Positions 13,976-28,049 of a stretch of DNA of 64,000 nt are shown here, piece by piece. The stretch's first letter is position 1; each line of letters opens with the position of its first letter. Source of the DNA: Pratylenchus scribneri (lineage: Eukaryota > Nematoda > Chromadorea > Rhabditida > Pratylenchidae); the NCBI GenBank assembly GCA_030063045.1, contig JAQSEB010000150.1:434001-498000 (forward strand), written 5' to 3'. The notes below the pieces were generated by a model. That model did not search any database. It was not told where the DNA came from and saw nothing but the letters and a program-made list of their open reading frames with translations. Position numbers and translations under genes: made by a program.

Positions 13976-16377
13976 GCGACAAGTCATACTTATTTATATT
14001 ATAATTATATTTTATTTATATTTTATTATTAGTAGTAAAAATGCTTTAACCTTTGCTCTAATATTTTATTTCATTTTTATTTTTAAATAACACCAAAAAA
14101 ATCACATATAATTTTTATTAAATAAATTTTTAAATATCTATTATATATAAATATGCAATTATATTGAAAATTAAGAGAAAGATAGTACAACCGGCAATTT
14201 TTGAGATAACACAATGTTAAATATTGTATCTAATTTTCATATCTCTTTAACTTTTATTTAGATCTATTTTTATTATTTAATTTTAAATTTATATAATATT
14301 AATTTTTTAATTAAATATATCAATATTTATTATTAGCTGCGAAAAAACAATTGGGTATTACCTTGTATAATTAAAATATATCGATTTTTAAATATTTATT
14401 TTGTAATCTTTATTTAAAATTCTTCAGAAATTTATTTCCGACAAATTTTTCATAAGAATTAAAAAAAAATTGTGTTTAAATTTACAAAAATTTAACGATC
14501 TGTTTTTTATGTTCTTATAGGAGAGCAAAATTCCGTTATATTTCAATAAATTTTTCTGAAAAAATAGTAATTGCTAAATTAAAATACTGAATAAAAATAT
14601 AATTTTTTTCTTTAAAAATAGATAGTCATATAAAATTTAGTTATAATTGTTTATTCGTAATTTGATAATTCAAAACAAAATCGTAATCAAATGATTTTAT
14701 AACGTTAAGAAGAATTATTTTAATTACTTTTTTTTCTAATTTATTATTATTATTAATTTTACCTTATTTATATCGAAAATGATTAGGAATTGGGAAAAGG
14801 ATACGAAAAATTCACAAAAACCAAAATTCAAAGAATATGAATATCATTGACTTAATTTTAATTTCATAGATTTCTTCAAAATAGGTAATTTTAATAGATT
14901 CGTTTCTTTCATTTCTTTTTTATAATATTAATTTCTCTCATAAAATTTATTTTTATAATTTCATTTATTAATTTAACATTTTAAAAAATAATTCTTTGAG
15001 CCAAATATAAAATTAATAAATTATCAATTCTATTTTTTCCCTATTTTAATATTCATTTTGTTTAATTATTAAAATTATTTATTTCTTTATCTTCAATTTG
15101 TGATTTTCATTTATTTTCTTAAATCCAGAGTTGCAATTTTATTTAATTTTTAAAAATTTAATAAATATATCAAAATAAGATTAAATTATATTTTATTTTT
15201 TAATTTTAAATTTTCAATTCTATATTTGGTAATATTTTTTTTTAAATTTTTTCTTTAAAAATTCCTTCTTTCTTTTATTTCAAGAAATTTCAATAAATTA
15301 CGCCGAATGTTTTGATATGTTTCCCGTCAACTGTACATTCGTTTGTCTTTTATGATATCTAGAAATATATTTTTCCATCCTTTCCAATTAGCCCTATGAA
15401 TAATGGAGTGCGCAATCATTTTAGCTGTTCTACAATTCTGCCTATCCTTGTGTGCCGTCATCAAACGCCTTTTGCCTTTAGCAAATGAATTAAAAGTAAC
15501 AAATAAACATTATTTAAGAAAAGGAATAGTTTTTGGAAATAAATTAAAGAATACATAACTTTGTAAAAATTGGTTTTATTGTCAAATTTTTTTAGAAATA
15601 AGAATTTCAACAAAATTATTTTCTCATTTTTATCTAAAATCACTCTGTATAATGCCTTTTTCATTGCCTGCCTATTTTTCTTGGTCAGAACCTCGTCCAG
15701 TCCAGCTCCATATAGTTGTTCCTAACCATGTACCGAGTTTTTAAACATATGAGAAAAATATTTTTTTCAATAATTTTTTTATTATTATCAATTAATAATT
15801 TTTTATATTATATTTTTTAAATTTTAATTTAAAATGTTTAATTTAAATTTCTCTAAATACATCCGAATAATAAAATTTAAATTTTACTATACGATCCAAA
15901 TAAAATAATATATATTTTATTGAATTTAAAATCGTTAATATTCTCTTAAAAGAGATAAATCTTATTAAGAAAAATATCGGAATAAAGAATAAAATTCTTT
16001 TTTTTTGATTTTTTATTCATTTTATTAATCATATATTGAATATAGTTTATTTTTAAAATAAATTATTTTAGAAATAATTTCATGAAGAAAACATAATTGA
16101 ATTAATAAAAATTGAATATTATTTTAAAAATTAATTTTTAAAGGAATTTTTCAAATTTTTAAATTTATTTAAGTAGAAAAGAAATTTTCTATGAATTTTT
16201 TTTGAATCTGTATTATAGAAATAACTAAAAATTAAAAAATTTTGGTCCTCCATTGAACACTATTAAAAAATTAAATATTGGATATTTCAATTAAAATAAA
16301 TTTTAATCCAATTTTTAAAATTTATTAAATTAATTTAATTTTCGGCTATCGAACGATTATTTTTCCACTGCTGTCAG

Positions 16378-16593
16378 TTACCATTCAATCCTTCTCATTT
16401 CCCTTTGTGAAATGTGTTTTTTCTGGATGATTTCAATTTTTTGAAAAACATTGCTGTTGTCTTTTACTTTTCCATCGGAATATTCGGCATGGGTGGCTTC
16501 GGTGTCTGTGGTATCAGTCAAGAAATTCTTCAAGCTATGATTAGCTTGTTGAATATAATTTTTCTCAAATGATTCTAAATTTGAATTTTTCAA
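16378..16593 (-). CDS. possible terminal exon, 71 codons, unknown product
   Basis: This minus-strand frame is open for 71 codons from a TTG and continues open for about a dozen codons upstream, with no ATG at its start. The product is hydrophilic and rich in Asn, Asp, Glu, Lys and Thr (for example LTDTTDTEATHAEYSDGKVK, ending QREMRRIEW). This differs sharply from the Phe/Ile-rich frames typical of the block. There is no recognised domain, signal peptide or membrane segment. It is best read as a candidate last exon of a host gene or the relict of one. The splice acceptor is not clear, and no partner exon was identified. Confidence 0.3.
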   Translation of the reverse strand: MKNSNLESFEKNYIQQANHSLKNFLTDTTDTEATHAEYSDGKVKDNSNVFQKIEIIQKKHISQREMRRIEW

Positions 16594-18103
16594 TTTATTA
16601 TTAAAGTCAAATAAGGCATGGAACGATTACTTATTCATTACTTAAAACTATTTTTTATATTTTTTAAACAAATAATTTCATAATTACTTTATATAATGGA
16701 ATTAATTTGAAAAAAAATTATGAATATATTTATCTGTTCATTCTGTTTAAAATATTTTTATCTTTTCATTATGTTTAAAATTAATTATAATATTTACTTT
16801 ATAAAATTTAATCCTGAATAAATTTTTCAATCATTTTTATAATTTCATTTATTCATTTAATTGGCCCTTACTTATTATTTGTTTTTTTTTGTAAAGTGAT
16901 CATTTTATCTATATTTATTAATATATGATCTTATTTTTTAAAATAATTTTTCAAAGCATATCTATATTTACAATTAACTGCATGAATAACAATGAAATAT
17001 CATTGAATTTAATACATAATAATAAATTTTTAAATTGATTAAAAAATATTTTTTAAATAATATAATTTTATTTATTTTTGAAAATTCCAAATAAATTAAT
17101 TTTATTAATTTATATAAAAAAATTTCAAGTTATTACTTTTCAATCTATTTAATATAATGTAATAACATATTGATTTAATTTTGTATGATTTCCTGATTTT
17201 ATTTCATGGTTATTACTTTCGATAATTTTAGTATCATAAGGTTTTATGAATGTATCTTTTATAACGATATTATAAATAAATATTGTTGCATTTTCCATCT
17301 GAATATTCATAGATTTTTTATTATTTAATTTATTTTTTTTATTTACAAAATTTCTTTTGCTTCTTCACATATTACAAATTATTCATAAATAAATTTATCT
17401 AATTAATAATTTAATATTAATTAAAAATGTTGTTCGAAAAACGCATAAGTTTTTTAGTATCTATGCTTATTTTAGTCTTTGTAAATATGATTAAATAAAT
17501 TTCATAGAAATATATATTCTTTCTTTCAACTTTTTTCTTTTATATATTCATTTTTTTATATTTTTCTCTAAATAATTCTATCAGTTGAAATTTAAAGAAA
17601 ATTATATTGATAAAAAAGAAAGATAGTTGCGATTTTTAATTTTCCGAATTCCTTTCTAAGCTTCAGTTTTTTTTCAATTTCTTTGTTTAGAAATTAAAAT
17701 TTATTTCTTGAGATAAGTCCACAGTGCTTACACCTTAAATATTTATTTATTAACATGATAAAAATCTTAATAGAATTATCATTTTATAAAATTTTTTATA
17801 TATTTCTGCATCGTAAGTGTTGAAATTTTATGGAAAGATTTTTTAAATAAATAAATTAATTTTTAAAGGAAACTATCCATTCTCAAGTTATTATTATAAA
17901 ATTTTTTTCACTTAAAAAATCATTGTTTTTTAACATTTTTGAGAATTAAAAATAATGATTAAATTCAATTTGTTATTTCAAAAAATGAAAATTTTGGAAA
18001 TTACTCGTTTAAAATTATTGTAGATAATTATCAAATTTATAATCATGCATGGTTTATTGGAAGAAAGTTAAGACTTATTATCCTGTTTGCAAAAGGGAAT
18101 TCT

Positions 18104-18374
18104 TAGAATGATTATGAAAAGCTTATGATCCTATTTGCACCAAAATTTTTGACATCGAAAACCTCATAGATTTCAGCATTTAGTATCATTAAATATTCCG
18201 ATTTATTTATGGAATTGATGCATTTTAGTCATTCATATCATGGCTAAAAAACAGTTTGTTTTGCATCTTTAATTTTGAAAAATTTTCCACAATTTTTACT
18301 ATAATTAAATCATTAAAAATTATTATTGGAATTGATGATCTTATAAATTGCCGCACCGTTAGAAGCCTGAGTAC
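18104..18374 (+). repeat. dispersed repeat family B, copy 1
   Basis: About 270 bases match 27264-27534 closely from tagaatgat to agcctgaatgc/agcctgagtac. Long identical runs such as ttatgatcctatttgcacca and gccgcaccgttaga are shared, with scattered substitutions and few indels. Both copies are in the same orientation. No shared open frame is convincing. Likely an interspersed repeat or a duplicated segment. Confidence 0.75.
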
Positions 18375-19645
18375 TTTTTTTTACCATAAATGTGGCCAAA
18401 TTACTCTTCATATTCTGGTTGATTATACTTTTCAATTATTTAATTTTATTATTTTTATTTTATTTTTGCATAAAAATAGGCATTAATTATAAAATTACTT
18501 TTTATTAAATAAGTTTGATTATAATTAAATATTTAAATAATAATGTTCAATATTTAATTGAAAAATTAAATACCATATTAAAATATGAGTTTAAAATTAT
18601 AATAATTTTTTTTGTTATCATTCAATTTTTATCCCATTTTGCTTATATTATTTTTTAACGATTATTGAAATATGATATAAAATCTATAAAAAATATATAT
18701 TATTTATAATTTTTTCATTTAATAATTCATATTCTAAATTTTTAACAATTTTTAGTAGATTATTTTAGTTTAATTTTTTATTAATAATATCAATCAATTT
18801 CAAATATCCTGAAAATTTTTCTATTAATTTATTTCAAAAGCTATTAGATAAAAAAGAATATTTATTTTTTATTGTTATTGATATATTTGAAATTATCTCA
18901 TAAGTAATAATAAATTTACATGCTCATACGCCAGTCCATCAAATTTATTTTATGTAATTTTGATGATTTATAAATGTACTTATAGCTAATTATTAATTTG
19001 TTCTTTAATTATGACTAAATTATAAATTTTGATATTTATTTTACATCTTTTAGTAAAATGACCATATACATATTATTTTACAATTTTCTTCACTTTTTAT
19101 AATTTTTACTCCCATATATTTTTTAGTGAAATTATGATAATTATTTTTTATTTTATTTGCATGTAGTATATATGATTATTTCTGCCACAAAAGTTCTTGC
19201 AGTAATTAATTTGCAACAACACTAGAAAGTAGAATGACGAGTAGTTAAATATCGATCTTCAATAATATTTTATTTATTTTAAAAATTTCATTAAATAATT
19301 TCTGTCTAAATATTTTATGATTTTTCATTTAAAATATATAAATTATCAATTAACTAATATTATTTTGTTAATGTTTAAATTTTTATTATAAATCAAATAA
19401 TAATTGTATAAATTTAATTGATGATTTAAATTCACGGTTTATTATACAATTAAATAGAAATAAAATCATAAAATTTGTTGAAATAATTAATTTTCTAATC
19501 AAATTTTATTTTTTTCATAGAATATTTTCAAAAAATTTTTGATCTCTTTTTAAATTCGTTTTATGCAAAATAGATCATCTATATTAGCACAAGTTTCATT
19601 TTTGACTAAGGCGTTTGGGCTCCATGACAGCAATTTATGCACAAA

Positions 19646-19740
19646 TTCTTGTTATTCAAATAACTGGCAAGTCAAAGTAGCAATTTTGTAATTTTATCAC
19701 TGACGATTGCGCTACAGACTACCAATATTTTATTTTTCGA
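19646..19740 (+). repeat. dispersed repeat family C, copy 1
   Basis: It matches 27890-27988 in the same orientation, sharing aattttgtaattttatcact and acagactaccaata. Read on the minus strand, both copies keep the same frame (VVC-x-A-x-VSDKITKL), but this copy has a stop where the other has Cys. Family C lies downstream of family B at both places, suggesting they belong to one larger unit. Confidence 0.65.
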
Positions 19741-21619
19741 GATTGCATTGAAAAATTTCGTTTAATTATTAATCGGTAAATCGTCGAATTTAAAAATTTT
19801 TTTTAGATAATATAGAAGAGAAAAAAGAAAGCAAAATAAATTAAATTTATAGGTTATATCGATCCTGAATGTATAGATAAATTAATCTTGTTACATAATT
19901 ATAATTTTTTTAATATCCTTTAAATATTTATTTTTCAATTTTTAATGAACTTAATATATTTTAATTTTGAAGTAAAATAATGTTTTTATTAAATAACTAG
20001 TAAATTGATTTCATTTATTTTATTTTAATTTAAAAGCAAATCATTTTATTTAATTTTTTAATACAGAAATAAATAATATATTTATTGTAAGAAAATGATT
20101 AATTTATTCAGATAGAAAATTAAATTATTTAAATTGCTTATGCTTGATTCTCGCAATTTAAATTTGGAGCAGAATTCTACAATTTAAAACTTATTTAAAA
20201 TATTGCTGTTTGAATTTTAATGTAATTTTTTTCATTATTTTAACAAAAGATTTATCAAAAGAATTTTTAATTATATATTTATTTAATTATTAGATGTATA
20301 TAATTAAGAAATTTTGTTTTAATACATTTCTTAGAATGATGTATTTAAAAAAGTAATTTCTTCTTTATCAAATCTAAATAAAATCTTTTTACTTCTAAAT
20401 ATATCTTTTTTTTCATTGTTATATTTATTATTTTCATTATTCATTTGCGTTTGTATTACATTTAGGATTTCGTGATATACTTATTTTTGATCATTGAAAA
20501 TTAATTAAGCAAAATGACAACGTTTGGGTTGAATTTTTAAATAAAACATTTATATTTATAAATTTTATATACTTGTTTTAATAATTATCAAATTAAATTT
20601 TTTTGATATTTTAAGCAGTCAATATTAATCACTTATATTGATTTTGGCTTTTTTGTTTATAAATTTATTTAGCTACTTATTTTATATTCTTTAATTATTT
20701 TATATTCTTTTATTTTATAAATTTTTTTTCAGAAAAATTTTTTTAGTATTTCCTATTTTATTATTTTCTGAATCACATATAATTACTTTTATGTATAAAT
20801 TTAATTATACTAGTAAATACTTACTCAAAGAAATTTTTGGTTGTGAACAAAACATATTTGAAATCTGACAGTGGAATTGATTGAATTGGCCACGAAATAT
20901 TTGTTGGCCAATTTTGTGTACTCAACAATTAACGATAAACAATGTTTCCAGTTTTGCATCTGGATAAAAAATTGGCACGCATATCATGCATCTCATGTAG
21001 AGTAATGGCAGAAATTGCAGTGTTAATTTTTGAATACTTAATTTTTAAAATCGAACTTCGCAAAATAATCGTTAAAATTAAATTTTTCCTATTGATAAAG
21101 ATTTTTAAATATAGTTTAACCTATTTAAATAATTCCCTTTAATAATATATATAATTATAAAAATAAAGCTAATTAATAAAAAAAATTATATTTTTAATAT
21201 TTGAACCTTGATTATTAAATTGTTTTAAAATTAAATTTTATTATAATTTTATATTTTTTTTTCATATTTAACAATTTATTATTTTTATTATTTTAGAATT
21301 AAGAAAATTAATTATATCTAATTTTTATTCTTTCATTTAATAACAAGCAGAAAATTTAATTCTTAATATTATAGTAATAATATTTTGAATGAATTCCTAT
21401 TAAAGAATAATTTTCTTCTTAATATTTTTAAAAATAATTTCGAATTTAAAAATCATTTAATTCCGCACCAGCTAACTCGCAATATTTCTCTTTTTTATGA
21501 TTTATTTTTGAAAAAATTTTATTTTTAATCTTCTTTATTTTTTATTATATTCATAAATTATTAAATATTAAAATTATTAAATTTTTTTCTTGTATGTATA
21601 AAAATTGCTGGAAATCTAC

Positions 21620-21781
21620 TCAACATCCAAGGGGATTTTTAATTAAATCCTCTTGATTTTGGATCTTCAAAATATGAAAATACAACTTATTTATTTCAGA
21701 ATAATAGCTCATTGCATTGGGATTTAGACAATCATTCCACTTGATGACGTCACCTGTGATTATTAAAAATTCTTCCTTATT
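21620..21781 (-). other. coding-like island, 53-codon open frame
   Basis: The minus strand is open for 53 codons before TGA, with balanced composition (NKEEFLIITGDVIKWNDCLN at the start). A second GC-rich stretch at 21794-21900 adjoins it. No in-frame ATG precedes it, so it would be an exon or relict. Function not recognised. Confidence 0.25.
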
Positions 21782-22337
21782 TTATTTCAATTTTTTCGGA
21801 GTCGGGCCCAGCTCTGATTTTTGGCGACATGGTGGCGAGCCAAAGAAACGGAGGCTTATCTGCTCATAGCTTATGGTGGTTACTGCTTATGTCACCGTTA
21901 AATTTGATTATTTATGTTTATCTGATTAATATCAATGTCGAATTAAAAATTCTTTTATTGATATATATTTTTTTATTTTCCGCAATTTTTTTGAAAATTT
22001 TTCTAACATGCTTTTTGTTGAATAGAAAATAATTTTACTTGAATTTTAATAAATTTATTTAAAATATTTATTAATTTTCTATAAATTTTAATTTTTATAT
22101 ATAAGTCATATTAGTTGCATCAAGTTATATATTCATTCTGAAATAATATAAAAATTTTTTATATATTTTATTAATTTTTTACAATCAAATTCATTATTAC
22201 CTTATAATATTATCATTATTATTACTTCATTACATTTTAAATTTTATTTGTTTTAATTTTTAAATATCTTATTTCATTGTTTAAAATATGTAATAATATA
22301 GGCGGATTATATTTAGCTGCAAAACTTATGAAAATCG

Positions 22338-22829
22338 CAGGCATGACCACGGCTACGGCTAAGCCGCGGTTAGCCGCGGCTACGGGCGGCTAACGGCTAT
22401 AAATTTTAAAAATTTGACGGCTACGGGCGGCTAACGGCTATGAACCACATACCCGCGGCTAGCCGCGAAATAGCCGCCATATACAGATTTTCTATTTTTT
22501 GGAGAATTTTTCATAAAAATTCCCTCCATCAATATTTATTATTTTTTTAATTTACAAATTTTTGCTATTATTTTAAAATTTATGGTAAATAATTTGCAAA
22601 TTTTTCCCAGAGTGATAATTTTTTGCCTATTTTTTCTTTTCTGGACTTTTTTTAAAAATTTTTTTGACCAAAAAAATTTTTTTCGAAAATGCGGCTAACC
22701 GCGGCTAGCCGCGGGCGGCTACGGCTATAAAATTTCAAAAAATAAGCGGCTACGGGCGGCTAAGGCTACGAAATAGCCACGGCTAAAACGGCTACGGCTA
22801 TAGAAAAATTGTAGCCGTGGTCATGCCTG
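22338..22829. mobile_element. non-autonomous hAT-like MITE
   Basis: The element is bounded by a perfect 19-bp terminal inverted repeat: caggcatgaccacggctac at 22338-22356 and its reverse complement at 22811-22829. Both ends are GC-rich and packed with subterminal cggcta/tagccg motifs in both orientations, while the centre (about 22,480-22,690) is AT-rich and has no long frame. The flanks share tgaaaat immediately outside each end, consistent with an imperfect 8-9 bp target duplication. CAGG-type ends, subterminal short repeats and an 8-bp-class duplication are hAT features, so I infer a non-autonomous hAT derivative. The transposase source is not in the window. Confidence 0.75.
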
Positions 22830-25800
22830 TGAAAATGTGAAATTTAACTACACAAGTTTCTGTACTAAAATTAATTATTATTAAATAAATATTGAAAAAT
22901 TTTTTATTCATAATACAAATTATTTTTTATATAAATATAAATCTACCATAATTTTATTTAGTTTCTTTTTTTATTAATCGAGTTTTTCATTAATGAAAAA
23001 ATAATTTTCATAAAAATATTATGATTTTATCCCGCCTAATATATTATAAAAGCATAAATTAAATGATAAAAAACCTTGTATTTATTATAAAAATTATCAC
23101 GATGATAATGTTCCAGGCTTGGTATTTTTTAATTCCTTGATATTGTTATTTTTAATTATGTGATATATATATAATTATTTCATTATATATCTTTTATTAT
23201 ATATCTTTTTAATCAATGTTACTAAATTCCGAAAAATAATTTATTTCATTTGGTGTGCATAATTTTTAAACAATTATTTTTTAAACATTAAAAAGATTTT
23301 TTTTAATTATTAAAATATTTCGATATAATTATCTTTTTAAAATATTTTTAAAAATTAATTTATTCATTTTTAATTTTAAGTATATTTTTAAAAATTTATA
23401 TTGAATTAAATTTTCCCATCTTTATTTTGGGTATTACGAAACATTAAAAAATATATTTATTTTAATTGTCCTATAATATTATTTATATTAATTAAATAAA
23501 TCAAATTTTTCTTTAATTTTTGTAACTTAAAATTTTTATATTTTTTTTTTTAAAATTTGATGAAAAATAATAATAAAGCCGAATAAAAAATTTGATGAAG
23601 AATAATAATGATTTTCAATCAAATTTAGATTCTAATTCACTTTTCCTTTCACCAATGAAAGCTTCATAATATGTATTTGAAACATTGTCTCTGAACATCA
23701 TTATAAAATTTTAAATTATTTGTAGACTCTAATTATACTTCACAGCAAAAAAATTTTTAAATTTTTTGATTGAAATTAAAAATAGTACATATTAATTATA
23801 TAGTAATAAATTTTAATTCTATTTTTTTTCAAAAATCTATATATGCATGGCACAATGCCAGAAGGACAATGGAAATGAAGCCTTCGTAATTGTAAAATAA
23901 TGATCCCGATTTTACTGTTTTTCTTTTTATCATCCTTTCTCATGTTTCACCCTCAAGGCATGAAGGATTGGTTATGTTTACTTTTTTTAAAGGGTTTTTA
24001 AGGAAATTTTTTGAACTCTTATTTTTAATATCATATTTTTATGAGTATTTATTAGAGCGAATTTTCAATTTATTTTTTCATTCTTTTGGATGCCCCTCAA
24101 ATGATAAAATTTATAGGTTAACAAACAAGGTATAATTATCTTTATTTAAATAATTATAAATTTATATTTATTATTAAATAAATTTTAAATGCCTTTAAAT
24201 TTATGATTTTTTTTTACATTATATATATAAAAATTTTGCTTTTTTATGTGATTATTAGATACTACTTTTAAAATTCGTTTATGTTCGGCCAATTATTAAA
24301 ATTTATTAAAAATGTAATATAATCACAATTTTTTTGGTATATATGAAACATTAAAATTATAAATCGTGAATTAATTTCAGAATTTTATTTTAGAGATGGT
24401 ATTTAATTGTACTTAACATTTTCTTTATAAAAATATTTGTTGACAATTAAACATCATATTATTTATATAATTTGTATATTTGATTAAATTTTATAAAGTT
24501 AATTATTCAAACAAATTAAAATTCCAAAGATTCTACTTAAATAATTCAATAATAAAAATTATATTTAACATTTTCCTCCTTGATTATAATTTTTAGTAAA
24601 TTTTTATTTTTTTTTAAATTACTTATTAACTTTTGATATTTGAAATTTATTTAAAATATTGTTAAAAAGAAATTTCATAAAATTTTAAAATATTATTTAA
24701 TAATTAAGCAATTTCATTAAGTATCTTCAAATTAAAGGTTAATTTTAATTGAAATTTTGAATTATGAGGAAACCACTTGATATTCATATTTATTTGAAGC
24801 TTAATAATTTAATTTATATTTTTTTTATTTAATATGATTTTAGGAATCACATAAATTTTGTAATATAATCTCATACTATTTCTAGATTTATATATGCATT
24901 GAACATTATCGAAATCAATATTTTATTTCAAATTAGAAATATGACAAATTTTTAATTATATTTGTACATTTGGATGGCATAGCGCCGAAGGAGATAAGAT
25001 ATAATTTTATATATTATAATATTTATTGTCAACTATCAATTTATTCTTAATTACTTGATTTCTTTTATATATCTTAGCAATTTTTATCTTTATAAATATT
25101 TAATGGATTAAAAGAAATAAACATAAAATTTTATTCATTATTGCTTAATTAATATTTACTTCCTATATTCCTTCAAATTTTTTTATTATTCAATTCGTTA
25201 ATAGAAGCGCTTTTTTAAAAATATTTCATAATTTAAATTAATTTCTTTAAAGTAAATAAAATAAAAAATATATTTTCTAGCAATATTTACATGGGCCAAT
25301 TTTAATAGTCATTGCTGAAAATAAGGAATTTTTTTGCTTTAATTAATGAATTTTCATTGTATTCATTATAATTTTCCTTTAATTTTATTCTAATAAATTA
25401 TAAACTATATCAAAATTTAATTAGAAAAATTTATTTAATTAATCTATAATTTTATTAAAAAACAATCCTAGGCATCATTTTTTTATTTTTTTTTCTATTT
25501 TTTGCTTCATTCTTATTTTGACTAATTTTAAATTTAATATAAATGATCTTTTCATTTACAGCTTTAGATTAATTTTTTAAATAAAATTTATATACTAATT
25601 TTATAAAATAAATATAATTATTTTTAAATTTTTAATTATAAATATATTAAAGATCCAAGGGACATAGTTTTTTGTATAAGCAAATAATGAAAAATTAATA
25701 TATCCTATATTTTTTCTATATTTCTTTTATACATATAATACAAGCATTTTTATAAAATGTCTTTAAATTAATGAATATTTTATTTTAAAATGAAAAATTA

Positions 25801-27263
25801 CTCTTAATTTGAAATACCTATATTATTCATTATTTATTTTAAAATTTATTAAAATTTTAATTTTTTTTTTTTTTCAGGATTATATTTTAGTATTTTTTCC
25901 CTTTAGTAGAATTTTTCTTTTAAAAAATTTAATAAAAATATAATTAAAATGACCATGGGTGGTAAAATTTTTTTTATAAAATTAAATAAAAACAAACATT
26001 ATATTGCATTGTCGACATTCAATTAATATATGTTTCCACAGCGCATGGATATTAACTCATTCCACAACAGAGCCTTTTTTTTAATTTTTAATTATTCCAT
26101 TATATAAATTCATTTTTTAATATTTATAGATTAAATCTTTTACAAGAAAAGTGTTTATTAAAAAATATTTTAAAATATATTTATCTTTAATTAATTGAAA
26201 TTGAATGACATTGCATTTTGTTTTTAATTAAATTATATTCATATATTAAAATTTATTTTGATCTTCATATTCAAAAAATATAGTAATAAATCTAATTTAA
26301 TTAAAAATATATATTTTATCGAAATTTTAATATTCATTTTAAATTATAACCCTGTATCTAAAGTCCTTCAAGTGAATGTCAACGCGTTTGAGTTTTTCTC
26401 TGCAGTTTACGTAAATTGTTGGAATGTTAAACGAATCAAATAATTCTGAAACTGAAATAAATGTAACTTCTATTCAAATAAATTATAGAATTTTATCTAT
26501 AAATTAAAATATAAAAAAATTTTAATTTTATTATCCATTAATATTTATACATTTCTCTCGTTAAAATGTAACAATAATATCCATAACATTTTTATTTAAA
26601 ATTTTTAAATTTGTTATAAGATTTAATAATCATTTATTTTAAGTTAAATATTCGAGTATATTTTGGGACAAATCCTACAATTTGGAAAATGTATGAATTT
26701 AAAATTTAGATATATAATAATTTTTTCATTATGTTTTCTAAATTTATTATTCGTTTATAAAATAATTTTTTAAAAATATTTAAACCACAATTTTATTATA
26801 AATCTTTCCATCCAAGCATCCAATTATTCTGTGAAATTTCCACATAAGGTCTATTATTACATCCATATGTCATAAAAATAGCTGATTCTATTTCTTTTAA
26901 AGGAATAATTTAAATTATTTAATAAATTATTCAAAAAAATTTTATTAAAAATTTTTATTTATTTTAAATTAATTCTTTTTTTTGTCCAATTATATTCTAT
27001 GAAGGTTTTTTTTCTATATAGATTGATTGATTTATTTTTATTCAAAAATTATTTTAATTCAAATTTTAATATTAATAATGGCATTTTATAGAAAAATTAG
27101 AAAAATATTGCTTAAATATATAGGCGGAAATTTTAATATTATTTTGACTAAGATACTTCTATTTGCTATAAATTTTTAGAATATTCATTCATTGTTCTAA
27201 AAAATTTTACAATAAGATTTCTCAAACATATATTGGCCTTTAGGTTCCATTCTCTTACGGACA

Positions 27264-27534
27264 TAGAATGATGATGAAAATCTTATGATCCTATTTGCAC
27301 CAAAATTTTTGACATCCAAAAACCACATAAATTACAGCATTTAGGATCAATAAATATCCCGATTTATTTATGGAATTGATGCATTTTGGTCATTCATATT
27401 ATGGCTAAAAGAACAGTTTGTTTTGCATCTTTAATTTCGAAAAATTTTCCACAATTTTTATTATAATTAAAACATCAAAAATTATTATTGTATAATGTTC
27501 GTATAAATAGCCGCACCGTTAGATGCCTGAATGC
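27264..27534 (+). repeat. dispersed repeat family B, copy 2
   Basis: Close copy of 18104-18374 in the same orientation, ending in gccgcaccgttagatgcctg. It is followed 356 bases later by a copy of family C, compared with about 1.27 kb at the other locus. Confidence 0.75.
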
Positions 27535-27889
27535 ATTTTTAAGCTGAAGGAGTCTTAAGTCAATCTACGAATGAATCATTTGCATAATTTTGTTCAATCT
27601 AAATATAAATCAATTAAAATTTTAATTATTTATTTTTATTTAATGATTGAATCTTTTTAATTTAATTTTATATTAAAAAAAATTTAAATTAAATAAATTA
27701 ATTATATATATATAGAAAAAATTTAATTTTCTTTATATGAATAGAATTTGCATCCATGTTTTTTTATCGATGAAATATTCTAATAATATTATTCTAAATT
27801 GATCTAAATTATCAAATTTTTTATTTATTAAGCAAATATAGAAAATTTTTATTATTTTATTCAAGAAAAATTTTATTTGATTTGAATAT

Positions 27890-27988
27890 ATTCTTATATT
27901 ATTCAAATATCCGGCAAGACAAAGTGGCAATTTTGTAATTTTATCACTGACGGTTGCTCTACAGACTACCAATACTAAATTTTTCGAA
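27890..27988 (+). repeat. dispersed repeat family C, copy 2
   Basis: Match to 19646-19740. On the minus strand it carries an uninterrupted frame (VVCRATVSDKITKLPLCLAG) that is broken by a stop in the other copy, so it may be a coding remnant of a larger repeat. Confidence 0.65.
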
Positions 27989-27996
27989 AAACTTAC

Positions 27997-28049
27997 CTGA
28001 TTTTGCCCTTGGGTTCAAAATAATGGACATTCTCTGGCTTGTCAAATAT
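27997..28049 (-). other. possible small exon with consensus splice donor
   Basis: On the minus strand a 17-codon open stretch (DKPENVHYFEPKGKI) ends at cag followed by gtaagtttttcg, an excellent 5' splice-site match (CAG|GTAAGT). The acceptor side is not resolved. It abuts repeat C, so it could be part of a repeat-borne gene rather than a host gene. Confidence 0.25.

Larger units (their letters stand above)
10380..22337. other. AT-rich non-genic or intronic block
   Basis: Continuous AT-rich DNA without a supportable complete gene. It contains copies of dispersed repeats B and C, a degenerate short duplication near 13.9 kb, and coding-like islands at 11.6, 16.5, 20.9 and 21.7 kb. I see no tRNA-like internal promoter pair and no trans-splice leader motif. 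Confidence 0.6.

Noticed and set aside
20893..20918. ttggcca...tggccaa inverted repeat as a transposon end or operator
   Set aside because: Only 7-bp arms, with no paired copy, target duplication or neighbouring gene.
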